Both the position numbers and the translations under genes were made by a program. This document shows, one piece after another, positions 34,101 through 44,521 of a DNA stretch of 64,000 bases (position 1 is its first letter; each line of letters starts with the position of its first letter). The stretch covers positions 30,362,838 through 30,426,837 of the forward strand of contig NC_081542.1 in assembly GCF_901000735.1 (NCBI RefSeq), given 5' to 3'. The notes beneath the pieces were generated by a model. That model did not search any database and was not told the DNA's origin. It saw only the letters and a program-made list of their open reading frames with translations. Source of the stretch: Corylus avellana (lineage: Eukaryota; Streptophyta; Magnoliopsida; Fagales; Betulaceae).

Positions 34101-34780
34101 CCATGTAGCGATCTTAGCCATCCAAACTTCCACGTGCCCTTACGCACCTCCAGAAGGTTCTGCTCGTCAGTCACATGTCGGAAGTGTCTCCACAAGCGCC
34201 ACCAAAATCTCTAATGCGTGGCCACACGCCAACAACACTCTAGGCGTGTGATCCACACGCCTCAAAACCCTACCTAGGGTTTGGAGCATGTCATGCATGT
34301 GTGGTGAGTGGCGGCAGTGCCTAGCGCATGCACCGCACACGCAGACACTTCTTCTCATCACTGCTGCCACGTGTCATCCAGAGAGTCCACCACATCAGTC
34401 CTAGCCATGTCAACTGGCTCTCCAACCTGGTCGAAAACTGGTTTCTAGCCGAGTCATCTGGTTCAAATCGGATCTCCAACCTGGCTCAACCGAGTAGGCC
34501 AACCAGGTCAATCTATCCAACCCGATCCAAAGTAGTCAACCCGGGTCACTTCTTTTCGGGTCAAACCATATTCAATGGTCCATGGGTTTTGGCCAACTTT
34601 GGCCCATTTAATCAGCCCAATTGATAAAAGTTTCATCCAAGCTCAAGCCCAAATTTTGGATCCAATTCTTCTCAACTAGGTTTCCGCCCAAGCCAAGGCC
34701 TTCACCACTGCTATTACCCACTGCTCCGTCGCCAGCCGTCGTTAATCTGCTCTGGCCGCCACATTTCAGCCACCAGTCCA
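34101..34780 (+). mobile_element. GC-rich copia 3' region, left half (element E)
   Basis: This stretch has a Pro/Ser/Thr-rich pseudo-frame and phrases such as aaccaggtcaatctatccaaccc. It resembles the poorly conserved region between RNase H and the 3' LTR of some dicot copia elements. It is split from its right half (44229 onward) by element B, whose GCGAC duplication is at its end. The composition is distinctly GC-richer than the flanks. Assignment rests on the right half, which runs into a polypurine tract and an LTR. Confidence 0.5.
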
Positions 34781-34785
34781 GCGAC

Positions 34786-36112
34786 TATTGTGCAAATATC
34801 TACCTAAATTAATAGGCAAATAATTGTACGTTTTACCTGCAAGTGCACAAGGTCAACTTAGTAGTACATGGTGCAAGTATAGGATCATTCCCATGAGGAT
34901 TGCTAAATTTTGTTTAAAATATACATATTCCTTAAGTAAAACAAAACAAAGATTGATTTTGATTTCATAATAATAAAAGGTAAGGCTTTGGTATCCACCA
35001 CTAATTACATTTAGATAATATATCAATATGCCAGTGCTTTGATCATGTTATGCATATCTAATGTTTGTCAACCTAAGGGCATGGGCATATACTCCTTAAA
35101 CTATAGATTTCCCTAAGCAACGAGTTAGGCATGGGTGTATACTCTAACTCTTTTCTTTCTTAAATGATTTAGCATGGTGTATACTAAGTTGTTCTTTAAG
35201 AAAGCATGATTCTGTGGAAATCGACAAACACACGAGGCCTAGGGCATGGTTGTATACTCCCGGTTCCCTATGTTGATTAACCCAAAAATCTGGTGTGGAT
35301 ATCTTTTGTTACTTTTGTTAAGCCCAGGACTCGGTCATCCAAATTGATTTAACTAACTAGTCCATACCACATGCAAATGTTTATCAAGCAAACACATATG
35401 AGGAATTAATCAAGTTAAATATCACAACAAGATCATCATAAAGGCGCCAATATTGAATATTAACTAAAAATAACTAGGGCTTCAATCTAGCCCTACTAAG
35501 TAAATTAGTTACACATAAGTTTGATGTTAAACATCTTCATAAAATAAAAAGAAAAGGAAAAGAATAAACTCGAAACTTGAACTTGAAGAGCTCCAATTCT
35601 TCTTCTTGGAAATTGTGTGTCTATTCTAGAGGTTTAAGGGTCTATTTATAAGCCTCAGGAATACTCTAGAAACCCTAAAAATCATAGGGTTTGAGCCCTA
35701 GTTCGCACAAAGCGACAAAACCCTAGAAATTGCACTTTCCATGTCAAGGCTTGCGGCTGACTTGTTCATCATGCATGGGTGCGCTCGATCGCTGCCTATA
35801 TACGATCCATCGCAGGACTGTGATCGATCCTGTTGTGCTGGGTGCTCGATCGCAGGTGCCTTGCGCTCGTGGTCTTCGCCTCTAATGCACTCGATCGCAG
35901 CTCCCCTGCGATCCATCGCACTACTAGGGCATCCAATATTCTCAAAATAGCTCTTTTAAGTCCGAAACTTCTGAGATTGCTTCTTTTTCTTTCAGTGACC
36001 TACAAAAACAAGGAAAACACATAAAAGAGCTAAAATGGCATAAATTAACTAAAACTAAAGGATTAACACATGTAAGTTAAGGGCTAAAATATGAATATTT
36101 TAGCACTTAACA
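34786..36112 (-). repeat. 3' LTR of element B
   Basis: Minus start TGTTAAGTGCTAAAA at 36112, minus end near GCACAATA at 34786 (the expected terminal CA is changed to TA). A TATAAATA box lies at 35643-35650. TGCGATCGA/GCGCTCGATCGC motifs cluster at 35768-35932, upstream of TATA. Repeats of GGGTGTATAC type lie at 35090-35260. The subterminal palindrome GCTAAAATATGAATATTTTAGC is at 36083-36104. It aligns along its whole length with 42922-44223. Confidence 0.92.
35643..35650 (-). promoter_or_regulatory. TATA box, element B 3' LTR
   Basis: TATAAATA on minus within GCTTATAAATAGACCC; the same sequence is at 43794-43801 in the 5' LTR, where it would drive transcription of the element. Confidence 0.65.
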
Positions 36113-38049
36113 CACCCCCAAACTTACATATTACTAGTCCCTTAGCAATACAAAACTAAAAACTAAAGGGAAACTGAAAACAAAAAGATAAATCCATCTT
36201 TCGTGGGATGTACGATTGTATTTAGCGTATGCAACAAGCCTTTTAAACCCCTAGGAATTCCCTAGAGGACGAGTAGGGTCTCGTGAGGGTTTTCTAGGAA
36301 TGTTACCCACAAACATCATGCACAGTTCATGTTATTCCAAAAATTAAAGTATCACTTCAAGATCATGATTTTCATTCATTAGTAAGCTTAAAAAGATGAA
36401 CTCCATCTTCATAATGAATTGGAATCTCAAAGTTCAATTACTTACAAATGACATGCTAAAACATCACAAGTTTGAAAATAGTGTAAAGTGAACTAGCACA
36501 AAATTATGAGGCTTCCAAGTATTTCCAATGTGCAGTATCTCAATATCTCAAAGTTCACTTAAATCCCTATTAGAATTGTAACACCCCGGTCCCATATTGG
36601 GAAGATGAGAAGAAGCCCACATAGAGTGGGTGGTTTATAGAGATAGTCATGTGTGCTAAGTCTTACATCACCTAGTTACTAGGTGAAACTGGGCTTTATA
36701 ATGAATTCTAGGGCAACTCCAAATTGACTAGTCCTTTTGGGGTGATAGCGCAGATATGGCTAGCGCTTTTCCCTGGGTCGTTACAAGTGGTATCAGAGCC
36801 ACCTAGCAACACCAGGTCATGTGGTATTGGAGCACTGCATGACGTGGACCTGACGAGGACGTCAGGAGTTTAAGAGGGGGAGTTTGTAACACCTCGGTCC
36901 TATATTGGGAAGATGAGAAGAAGCCCACATAGAGTGGGTGGTTTATAGAGATAGTCATGTGTGCTAAGTCTCACATCACCTAGTTACTAGGTGAAACTGG
37001 GCTTTATAATGAATTATAGGGAAACTCCAAATTGACTAGTCCTTTTGGGGTGATAGCGCAGATATGGCTAGCGCTTTTCCCTGGGTTGTTACAAGAATGA
37101 ACAATCAATGGCATATTTCCTTTTTTTCTTTTTTTCTTTTTTTTTTTGGTCAGGTTGTGCAATGTTTGGTTCCCTTAAGCTTTCTAATTAACCCATGTAA
37201 CGAGTGTTAAGTCAATGACTCTCAAACCAGATGGTTTTAGGGCATTAGGTGTAGAGACACCCCTAGGGACCTACTAACTCGAGTAAAAAAGGCTACAAAA
37301 CCAAACTAACCATGACATCAATCAAATCAAAAAATTTCATCTTTTGATGTGAACACTCAATGCTTTGAGACAAGAGGTCCAGTTACTCAGTGAAAAGCTT
37401 ATCAATGATCATTTTTTTTATCACATATATATATATGCCAAAGTATCCATCTAATAAGTCACCCAATTCACCCAAGATACAGAAACACACACATCAGACT
37501 TCAAGTCATACCTCACAAATTATGTGCTAATGTGCTTGTGTGATCAGATCAAACATGTGATTTTTCAACTGTCCTAAGCAAGTAACCAAACTAACAAATT
37601 CTTTCAGATTAACCAAATTTTTAAGGTAAACATGAACATGCATAAATTTTATATATATATATATATATATATATTTTTTTTCTTTTCAAATAAACAAACA
37701 AAACAAATAACATGAAACTGGGACAAAGTGTATGTAGACAACATGTGTTCCCATACCCCGAAACTTAAATGACACATTGTCCCCAATGTGTTTAAAACAA
37801 GAAAAGAATGTACCAGGGAGATGGACAACACATTCTTAGACAGCATGACTCAAAGCACACCCCCAAACTTTAATTGAAGGACATTTGTCCCTGCAAAATA
37901 AGAAAAACAAAACAAGTAAAAGGAAACAAAACTAAAAATAAAATAAAAAGATTAAGTGCAACACATAAAAATCAAATAACAAGATAAACTATGGGGTGCC
38001 TCCCATGAGCGCTAAGTTTAACATCTTCAGCCAGACGGTGGTTCCCCTC
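36113..38049 (-). other. Element B 3' UTR and polypurine tract
   Basis: Minus-strand polypurine tract GTAAGTTTGGGGGTG at 36113-36127 abuts the LTR. The region shares conserved blocks with the 3' UTRs of elements A and C (ctagaggacgag, gcaacaagcc, gtccctgcaaaa). It is split by the TRIM at 36577-37093. A (TA)n run lies at 37650-37672 and T-rich tracts at 37125-37150. No coding frame is present. Confidence 0.8.
36577..37093 (+). mobile_element. 517-bp TRIM with 209-bp LTRs, perfect TSD
   Basis: LTRs 36577-36785 and 36885-37093, both TGTAACACC...GTTACA and 209 bp, with six differences counted by eye. A perfect tRNA-iMet primer site TGGTATCAGAGCC lies at 36788-36800 and a purine tract TAAGAGGGGGAGT at 36871-36883. 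The target duplication AGAAT is perfect (36572-36576 and 37094-37098). The internal part is 99 bp with no ORF. It sits inside element B's 3' UTR, so it is younger than B. Each LTR has an internal hairpin, cacctagttactaggtg. Confidence 0.95.
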
Positions 38050-39242
38050 TCTTAACATTGTCTCGAAGAAGATGCTCCTGCTAGTGGTGGCAAACGGCTA
38101 AGAATGGACTGCATCAATTCTTCTAAGGCAGCTAGTCTTTGGTCCATCAATTCTTTATCCTCCCCAGCCTCTCTTCTTTGAGCAGCCAACTCTCTTCGAA
38201 GGTCGACCATTTCTTCACTGATTGAGCAATACTATTCGGCACGAAAAATGACTGTGGCCTCCTCCTCTGGTGCTTCTGGTTCAGCTGCAGGTGTGTCTTC
38301 TGCCATTGGCTCTGCCTCAAACTCTTCTGCTTTAGTTGCTGGTGCTTGAGGTACCCGGGGCATGTGGGAGCAGCTTTTGTTCCATTGGCGAATGCCAAAT
38401 AGGGGGGTCATGGTGACTAGCTCATTTGCTACGGTGCCCTTGATGCCCTTTTTCGGGAGGATATAGGTGATTAAGTACGGAAAAGGAAGCCCTCATGAGT
38501 GGGTGGACTCAGCTCCTCTGATATGCACTCCATTCCAAAATTTGTGAATTTGATTCCAATTGATATCAGGAAGGGAACACCAGGCACCTTTATGAAAGGC
38601 GTAGAGTGTTTGGAGAAATTGGTCTCGCTGTTGAGTCTTGTGCCCCAAGGGAAAGGCATTGCGGTGCAAAATAGAGTCCACAAACTAGAGCTATGGAGGG
38701 AGCTTGGACCGGCTGCCTGCATTATGGTGAGTGTCGGCATATTGCCCTTGACACATATCTTCAATGATTTTCGCCACATAGAATCTAGGTAGTTGCTCGG
38801 CAAGTTGTGCTACTTCTGGAGGGTGCTCACCATTGCATTGGAGTGCAGCGGCAATGTCAGCCCTTGTCACTTCAATAGCTCGGCCATTCACTGTGGAAGA
38901 TAAGGCAGTCAGCCTGTTGCAATCATGAGACAGGTGGGCAAAGAACTCCGTCACCAATTTTTTGTATGCAGTGGGGGTGACCGGCTTGAAAAGCTTCTTG
39001 AGCCTCCGGCTCTTGAACTCTGCAACCGCCCATTGAGTCGCCTTAAGGTGTTGGAAATCTTCTCGGATGGAAAAAGTGGTTTCAAACAGCAGCTCCGGCT
39101 CCTCAAAAGTGGGCGGGGGAGAAGTGGCTTGGGAATCAGAGCCTCGGGAAGATGAAGCCCAAGTTTTCGGCATGATGTGCTTGGTTCGGGAATTCTGTTG
39201 AACACCTGGTGTGCACTGTGATGACCAAGGTTGCGAAGGCAC
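38050..39242 (-). pseudogene. Extra ORF: plant-transposon-protein domain
   Basis: Starts at Met 39242; Ser/Pro-rich leader, then KLFKPVTPTAYKKLVTEFF, LSSTVNGRAIEVTRADIAAAL and FYVAKIIEDM. After a frame slip near 38690 it continues with HRNAFPLGHKTQQRD, LQTLYAFHKGAWCSLPDI and WNQIHKFWNGVHIRG, then LPFPYLITYILPKKGIK. The C-terminus is acidic followed by a coiled coil (RRELAAQRREAGEDKEL). This matches the layout of the putative plant transposon protein domain and parallels the ORF at 7115-9269. One or two frameshifts and a stop near 38232 break it. Its biochemical role is not known. Confidence 0.65.
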
Positions 39243-40039
39243 GGCAATAACTGCTCAAACCCCCTGCAAAAGATGAAAATCCAACACAGAGAGGCAAATG
39301 TGGGTGGGAAAACACCCACAATTTGCACAAAAATAAAATAAAATTGAAGAGTGGGTATATAAGGGGAGTTGGGGTGTTGATGGGTGATGGTGTGCATGTG
39401 TGATATGCGGTGGAGGTGGTGGCTGCAGGGGAGAACGGAGTTGTACAGGTGCAGATGCGGTGCGGTGGTGGTGGTTGAAGACCAGTGGAAGTGAGGGAAG
39501 AGTGGTGGGGTGCCGGTGAAGGTGAGTTGCAGTGGTGGAGTGTGTACGACGCAGGGGAAAGTGACGAGAAAATAGGGAAAAATGACCTAAATTAGGTCAC
39601 GTGATCTACTGCCCGAGTGTGCTCGATTGCACGCAGGGTGCACTTGATCGCACTTGCGCAGTGGTGTGCGTGTGTGAGTGATGTGCGCTGGAGCGCATAC
39701 AAGGTGCGCTCGATCGCACTGACAGAATGTTCATAGCCACTGTGCTCGATCGCATACAGGTTGTGATCGATTGTAGTAACAAAATGTGAAATTTTTTTTT
39801 TTTGAATATAAAAAATGCAAAATGTAAACTGCTTAATAAAATAAAAAGAAAACACAAAAGAAACGTAAGAATACTAAAAGTATTACAGAAATTATGTAAA
39901 GTAAGGAAATTGACATGATGGGAAACAAAGTAAGAGATGGAAAAGTGTACTGCCTTCAGTGGCCTCAGTACCACTGTTTTGAGTAGATGCACTTAAGCTC
40001 CTGGACTGCTCAACGCTTCTACTAGTAGCTGTAGTGCTA
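39243..40039 (-). other. Spacer between fusion ORF and extra ORF
   Basis: No convincing frame. It contains nine or so GTGCGCTCGATCGCAC-like motifs at 39605-39780, the same type found in the LTR U3, and a TG/GGTGG-rich tract at 39360-39530. Confidence 0.5.
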
Positions 40040-41140
40040 CTAGTGTGGAGAGATGCACTTGAACTCCATGGAAAGTGGCTCAAGTGCACTTGGTGATGCA
40101 GAGGTAGGACTTACTTTATAGGTCAACAATTTCTGTCCCACATAGAACTCCTTCTTGACACGCTTCTTATGATGATAAGCCTTGGGTCTTTTCTTGTGGA
40201 GCTTGGTGTCCTCATTTGCTCCATACCTCAATTGGTCTAGTTCATGCAGTTGCAGCTTCCTCTTAGCATTTGGATATGGTGGAAAGGCTTCAAGGGGGTG
40301 CTCTGCTCCACTGATGTCCTCAGTAACATCTTTATAGATTGGCCTAATGTTTTTCCTTTCGAACTTGTGAGTGAGGGGGGTATTCACTAGATCTTTATGT
40401 GGGTCCTGTAAAACTAGCTCACCAACACCTTGGATCATACAAACATCAAAACATTTGAAATCATCTTGAGGTAATTGCATTGCATCAAATATTTTGAACT
40501 CTATTGTCTCACCATTCACCTTCATAGTCACAGTACCCTTTTTCACGCCTATTGTAGTATCAGCAGTTCTCATAAAGGGTTTTCCTAAGATGATGAGTAA
40601 AGGTGATGGCATAGGAGATTCTTCCACATCTAATACAATGAAATCAGCAGGTAAAATGAATGTACCTACCTTTACCAAAACATCCTCAAGTATACCTCTT
40701 GGTCTTTTGATGCTTTTGTCTGCCAATTGTAAAGTGACTGAGGTTGGTTGTAGCTCCCCCAAACCCAGTTTTTCACATATAGTGTAAGGCAGCAAATTGA
40801 TCTCTGCTCCCAGATCTAGCAATGCATGCTCAAAAAGATGGTCTCCTATCCTACAAGGAATGGTAAAACTACCCGGATCTATTAGCTTTGGTGGTAATTT
40901 TCTTAGCAAAACTGCACTTACAACCTCTGTTAAGGCCACTGTCTCATGCTCTTGAAACTTTCTTTTGTTAGTACAACAATCCTTTAAAAATTTAGCATAT
41001 GAAGGAATCTGTTTAATTACATCTAATAAAGGAATGTTGATTTCTACTTTCCTCAAAGTCTTAAAGATATCCATGAGTTGTTTTTCTTTCTTTGGTTTGA
41101 CTAACCTTTGAGGAAAGGGTGGTGCATTCAGCTTCTCCAT
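40040..41140 (-). CDS. Protease fused in frame to integrase C-terminal tail
   Basis: One uninterrupted 366-codon frame. Residues 1-60 match the pre-protease region (FKTLRKVEINIPLLD, FLKDCCTNKRKF); the protease spans about 75-215 with active-site DLGA at 109-112 and LIILGKPFMRTA at 182-193. Residues 262-291 (RKNIRPIYKDVTEDIS...) are the link that in element A leads into RT. Residues 292-342 (KRKLQLHELDQLRYGANED, FYVGQKLLTYK) equal the integrase C-terminal region of element A, and the last 24 residues are unrelated. RT, RNase H and the integrase core are therefore missing, with the frame kept. Whether it is translated alone or by readthrough from gag is unknown. Confidence 0.8.
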   Translation of the reverse strand: MEKLNAPPFPQRLVKPKKEKQLMDIFKTLRKVEINIPLLDVIKQIPSYAKFLKDCCTNKRKFQEHETVALTEVVSAVLLRKLPPKLIDPGSFTIPCRIGDHLFEHALLDLGAEINLLPYTICEKLGLGELQPTSVTLQLADKSIKRPRGILEDVLVKVGTFILPADFIVLDVEESPMPSPLLIILGKPFMRTADTTIGVKKGTVTMKVNGETIEFKIFDAMQLPQDDFKCFDVCMIQGVGELVLQDPHKDLVNTPLTHKFERKNIRPIYKDVTEDISGAEHPLEAFPPYPNAKRKLQLHELDQLRYGANEDTKLHKKRPKAYHHKKRVKKEFYVGQKLLTYKVSPTSASPSALEPLSMEFKCISPH

Positions 41141-42650
41141 TTTATTTACCTTGGAAGTTGATGCTTCATCTGGAGGTGCTTGAGGTGGCTCTTCAATTCC
41201 TATGACCTTGCCACTTTTAAGAATTGTGACTGCTTTCAGCTACTGGTGACCCCCTAAATTGGGTATTGTTTGGGATGGAAATTCACCCTGCTTTCTTTCA
41301 CTCAGCTCCTTTGCCATTTGCCCCATTTGTACTTCCAATCTTTGGACAGCTTGCTCAGTCCTTTGAATGGATTGCTCGTGCTTGGCATTGGTTTGTTGCT
41401 GCACAATCACAAATTGATGTACAATACTTTCCAGGTCATTCTTCTTTGGCTCCTAAACTGGTTGGACTACTTGTTGGGGACCCCTCTGCTGTCCTTGATT
41501 GTTACTCCATGAGAAATTGGGGTGGTTGCGCCACCCTAGATTGTAGGTGTTGGAGTATGGATTGTTCATGTGGGGGTAATTATTTTGTCCCAGATAATTC
41601 ACCTCTTCTTGATCTACAAATGGAGATAACAGACACGTCTCAGTAGTGTGATCACAATGAGAACATATAGCACATACTTGGATTGGTGTGTCTTTTTGGA
41701 CAGGTGAGATGTTCTGAGTAGTCATGGCTTTGACAATCATACCCAGCTTTCTTTCCACTGCAGCCATCTGATTTGGAGATCCACCATTGAGGTTCACTTC
41801 ATACATGCCTTTACTTTTTACTCCTCGCCTCCCTCTAGACCAAAATTGTTGGGAATGCTCACTTAATGTTTCGAAGAGCTCCATGGCTTCCTCACTGCTC
41901 TTTTCCATAAGTGCTCCTCCACAAGATGAATCAACCATCCCTTTGTTAGTATCATCTAATCCTTCTTAAAAAATTTGTACCTGATCATCTTGAGGGATGT
42001 TGTGATGTGGGCACTTTAGAAGCAATGCTTTGAAGTGGTCCCATGCCTCAAAGAAAAGATCTCCATCTCTTTGTTGGAGCATTTGAAGTTCCCTTTTAAG
42101 CTGTCTTGTCTTTTGAGCTGGGAAAAACTTCTTCAGGAACTTGGTGGCTAATTCCTCCCATGAATGGACAGAATCTGTAGGCAAAGAATTATACCATAGT
42201 TTAGCATTATCTTTCAAAGAGAAAGAAAGAGGACTAACCTGAGTCTTTCCGGAGTTAGGCCTTGTATGTGCTGCAGTTTGCATAGATCAAAGAACTGCTT
42301 AAGATGCAAGTTAGGATCGTCAGTAGCTGTGCCCCTGAAGTGAGTCAATGCATTGAGTATTTGAGGAGAAATATAATAATTGCCTTCCACCTCCGGTTGA
42401 TATGCTATGCATGATGGCTGGTTGAGGTTCATTAGGGCGAAAGCCTATTTCATCAGTCTTCGCACCGGTGGTGGATTTGCCTCTACTGGTCTTGGCACTA
42501 TTAGTGGATTCTCTTGCAAATCTTCCATTGTTTCCTCAACTTCTTCCTCTTTTTCTTTGTCTCTAGGTCTTTGTCGAATTGTCTGCTCAATTTCGGGATC
42601 GAGTGGAATGACGATTTAATCTTGAGATCAACGACCTTGCATAAATTGGA
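41141..42650 (-). pseudogene. gag: Element B gag
   Basis: Minus blocks: MNLNQPSCIAYQPEVEG (42432), then LKDNAKLWYNSLPTD, LATKFLKKFFPAQKTRQL and FFEAWDHFKALLLK (42283-41966). Next 41938-41453 has SSEEAMELFETLSEHS, the intact knuckle CAICSHCDHTTETC and SNTYNLGWRNHPNFSW. Frame breaks lie near 42230, 41966 (TAA) and 41453, so it is a pseudogene by point changes, but all domains are present. Gag would give particle assembly and RNA binding, the part a non-autonomous element most needs to keep. Confidence 0.85.
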
Positions 42651-42899
42651 TTGCCTCTGCAGTCAAAACAGCTTGAATGCTGCTTGTCCAGAAAATCCCT
42701 AGAACTGCGCTTGATCACAGGTTGGTGCGCTCAATCGCAATAACAGAATGCCATCCAGTGAAACTGATACAAAACAAAAAACAGGAAATTAAGAAAGAAC
42801 GGAAAATATTTTTGATTTTTGATAAAAACAAAATTTAAAATTGAAAATTAAAGTAACACAACTAAAGGAAAATAATTCTAAACAAAATTTGTCGCAATT

Positions 42900-42915
42900 C
42901 CCGGCAACGGCGCCA
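42900..42915 (-). other. Primer binding site of element B
   Basis: Minus TGGCGCCGTTGCCGGG, the intact Tat/Athila-type site, six bases inside the LTR edge at 42922. Confidence 0.92.
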
Positions 42916-42921
42916 AAAACT

Positions 42922-44223
42922 TGTTATGCAAATAAATACCAAAATTAATAGGCACATAATTGTACGTTTTACCTGCAAGTGCTCAAGGTCAACATAGTAG
43001 TACATGGTGCAAGTACAGGATCATTCCCACGATGATTGCTAAATTTTGTTTAAAATATATATATTCCCTAAGTAAAACAAAATAAAGATTGATTTTGATT
43101 TGATAATAATAAAAGGTAGGACTTTGATATCCACCACTAATTATATTTAGATATTATATCATTATGCCAGTGCTTTGATCATGTTATGCATAACTAATGT
43201 TTATCAACCTAAGGGTATGGGCGTATACTTCCTAAGCTATAGATTTTCCTAAGTAACAAATTAGGCATGGGTGTATACTCTAACTCTTTTCTTTCTTAAA
43301 GGATTTAGCATGGTGTATACTAAGTTATTCTTTAAGAAAGCATGATTCTGTGGAAATCGACAAACACACGAGGCCTAGGGTATGGGTGTATACTCCCGGT
43401 TCCCCATGTTAATTAACCCAAGAATCCGATGTGGATATCTTTTGTTACTTTTGTTAAACCCAGGACTCGGTCATCCAAATTGATTTAACTAACTAGTCCA
43501 TACCACATGCATATGTTGATCAGGCAAACACATATGAGGAATTCATGAAAGCATGAATTAATCAAGTTAAATATCACAACATGATCATCACAAAGGCGCC
43601 AATATTGAATATTAACTAAACATAACTAGGGCTTCAATCTAGCCCTACTAAGTAAATTAGTTACACATAAGTTTGATGTTAAACATCTTCATAAAATAAA
43701 AGAAAAGGAAAAGAATAAACCTGAAACTTGAACTTGAAGAGCTCCAATTCTTCTCCTTGGAAATTGTGCGTCTATTCTAGAGGTTTAAGGGTCTATTTAT
43801 AAGCCTTCGGAATATTCTAGAAACCCTAAAAATCATAGGGTTTGAGCCCTAGTTCGCACAAAGCTACAAAACCCTAGAAATTGCACTTTCCATATCAAGG
43901 CTGGCAGCTGACTTGTTCATCACGCACGGGTGTGCTCGATCGCAGCCCGTGTGCGCTTGATCGCAAGTGCCTCGCGCTCGTGATCTTCACCTATAATGCA
44001 CTCGATCGCAGCTCCCCTGCGATCGATCGCACTAGCAGAGCGTCCAATATTCTCAAAATAGCTCTTTTAAGTCTGAAACTTCTGAGATTGCTTCTTTTTC
44101 TTTCAATGACCTACAAAAACAAGGAAAACACATAAAAGAGCTAAAATGGCATAAATTAACTAAAACTAAAGGATTAGCACATGTAAGTTAAGGGCTAAAA
44201 TATGAATATTTTAGCACTTAACA
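42922..44223 (-). repeat. 5' LTR of element B
   Basis: Plus ends TGTTATGCAAAT and GCACTTAACA. TATAAATA on minus at 43794-43801; TGCGATCGATCGCA-type motifs at 43928-44035 upstream of it. It matches 34786-36112 closely, with a ~15-bp repeat difference near 43545. The outer edge is followed by the GCGAC duplication. Confidence 0.93.
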
Positions 44224-44228
44224 GCGAC

Positions 44229-44521
44229 CCAAAAAAAAAAAAAAAAAAAAAATCAAAATTTCCATTTCTTTTTCCCAAACTCAAGCTTGCATCTTGAGTT
44301 TGTGGGAGAATGTTAGAATATTTTGTATTATTTTCTAGGTTTATTCCCTACCTTAATTAGTCTAGGGTTTCTTGTTTATCACTCATAGCCTCTCTATATA
44401 TAGAGGTCCTTGTAATCACATCAATATATACCAGACGCAATATAGAAGAGATATAGTCTATTATATGCTTCCGCTCTCTCTCTTCTCCCTCTCATTCTTC
44501 CACTGTCCAATATATTCAACA
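44229..44521 (+). mobile_element. Copia element E 3' end and LTR, right half
   Basis: After an A-run (44231-44252) come CTCAAGCTTGCATCTTGAG and TTTGTGGGAGAA, a typical copia polypurine tract, then an LTR 44311-44521 starting TGTTAGAATATTTTG and ending TATATTCAACA. A TCTCTATATATAGAGG TATA region lies at 44391-44406. It continues the copia region at 34101-34780 across element B. The upstream pol is not in this window. Confidence 0.7.

Larger units (their letters stand above)
34786..44223 (-). mobile_element. Element B: complete non-autonomous Tat/Athila element
   Basis: Two LTRs (34786-36112 and 42922-44223) flanked by perfect GCGAC duplications at 34781-34785 and 44224-44228. Minus order: 5' LTR, primer site, gag, protease fused to the integrase tail, an extra plant-transposon-protein ORF, 3' UTR with a nested TRIM, polypurine tract, 3' LTR. 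RT, RNase H and most of integrase are absent, so it depends on a relative such as element A. It inserted into copia element E. The two LTRs are very similar, so the insertion is younger than most others here. Confidence 0.93.

Noticed and set aside
34328..34812. Pro/Ser-rich plus ORFs as a host gene
   Set aside because: They fit the noncoding 3' region of a copia element and run into the element B LTR; no domain seen.
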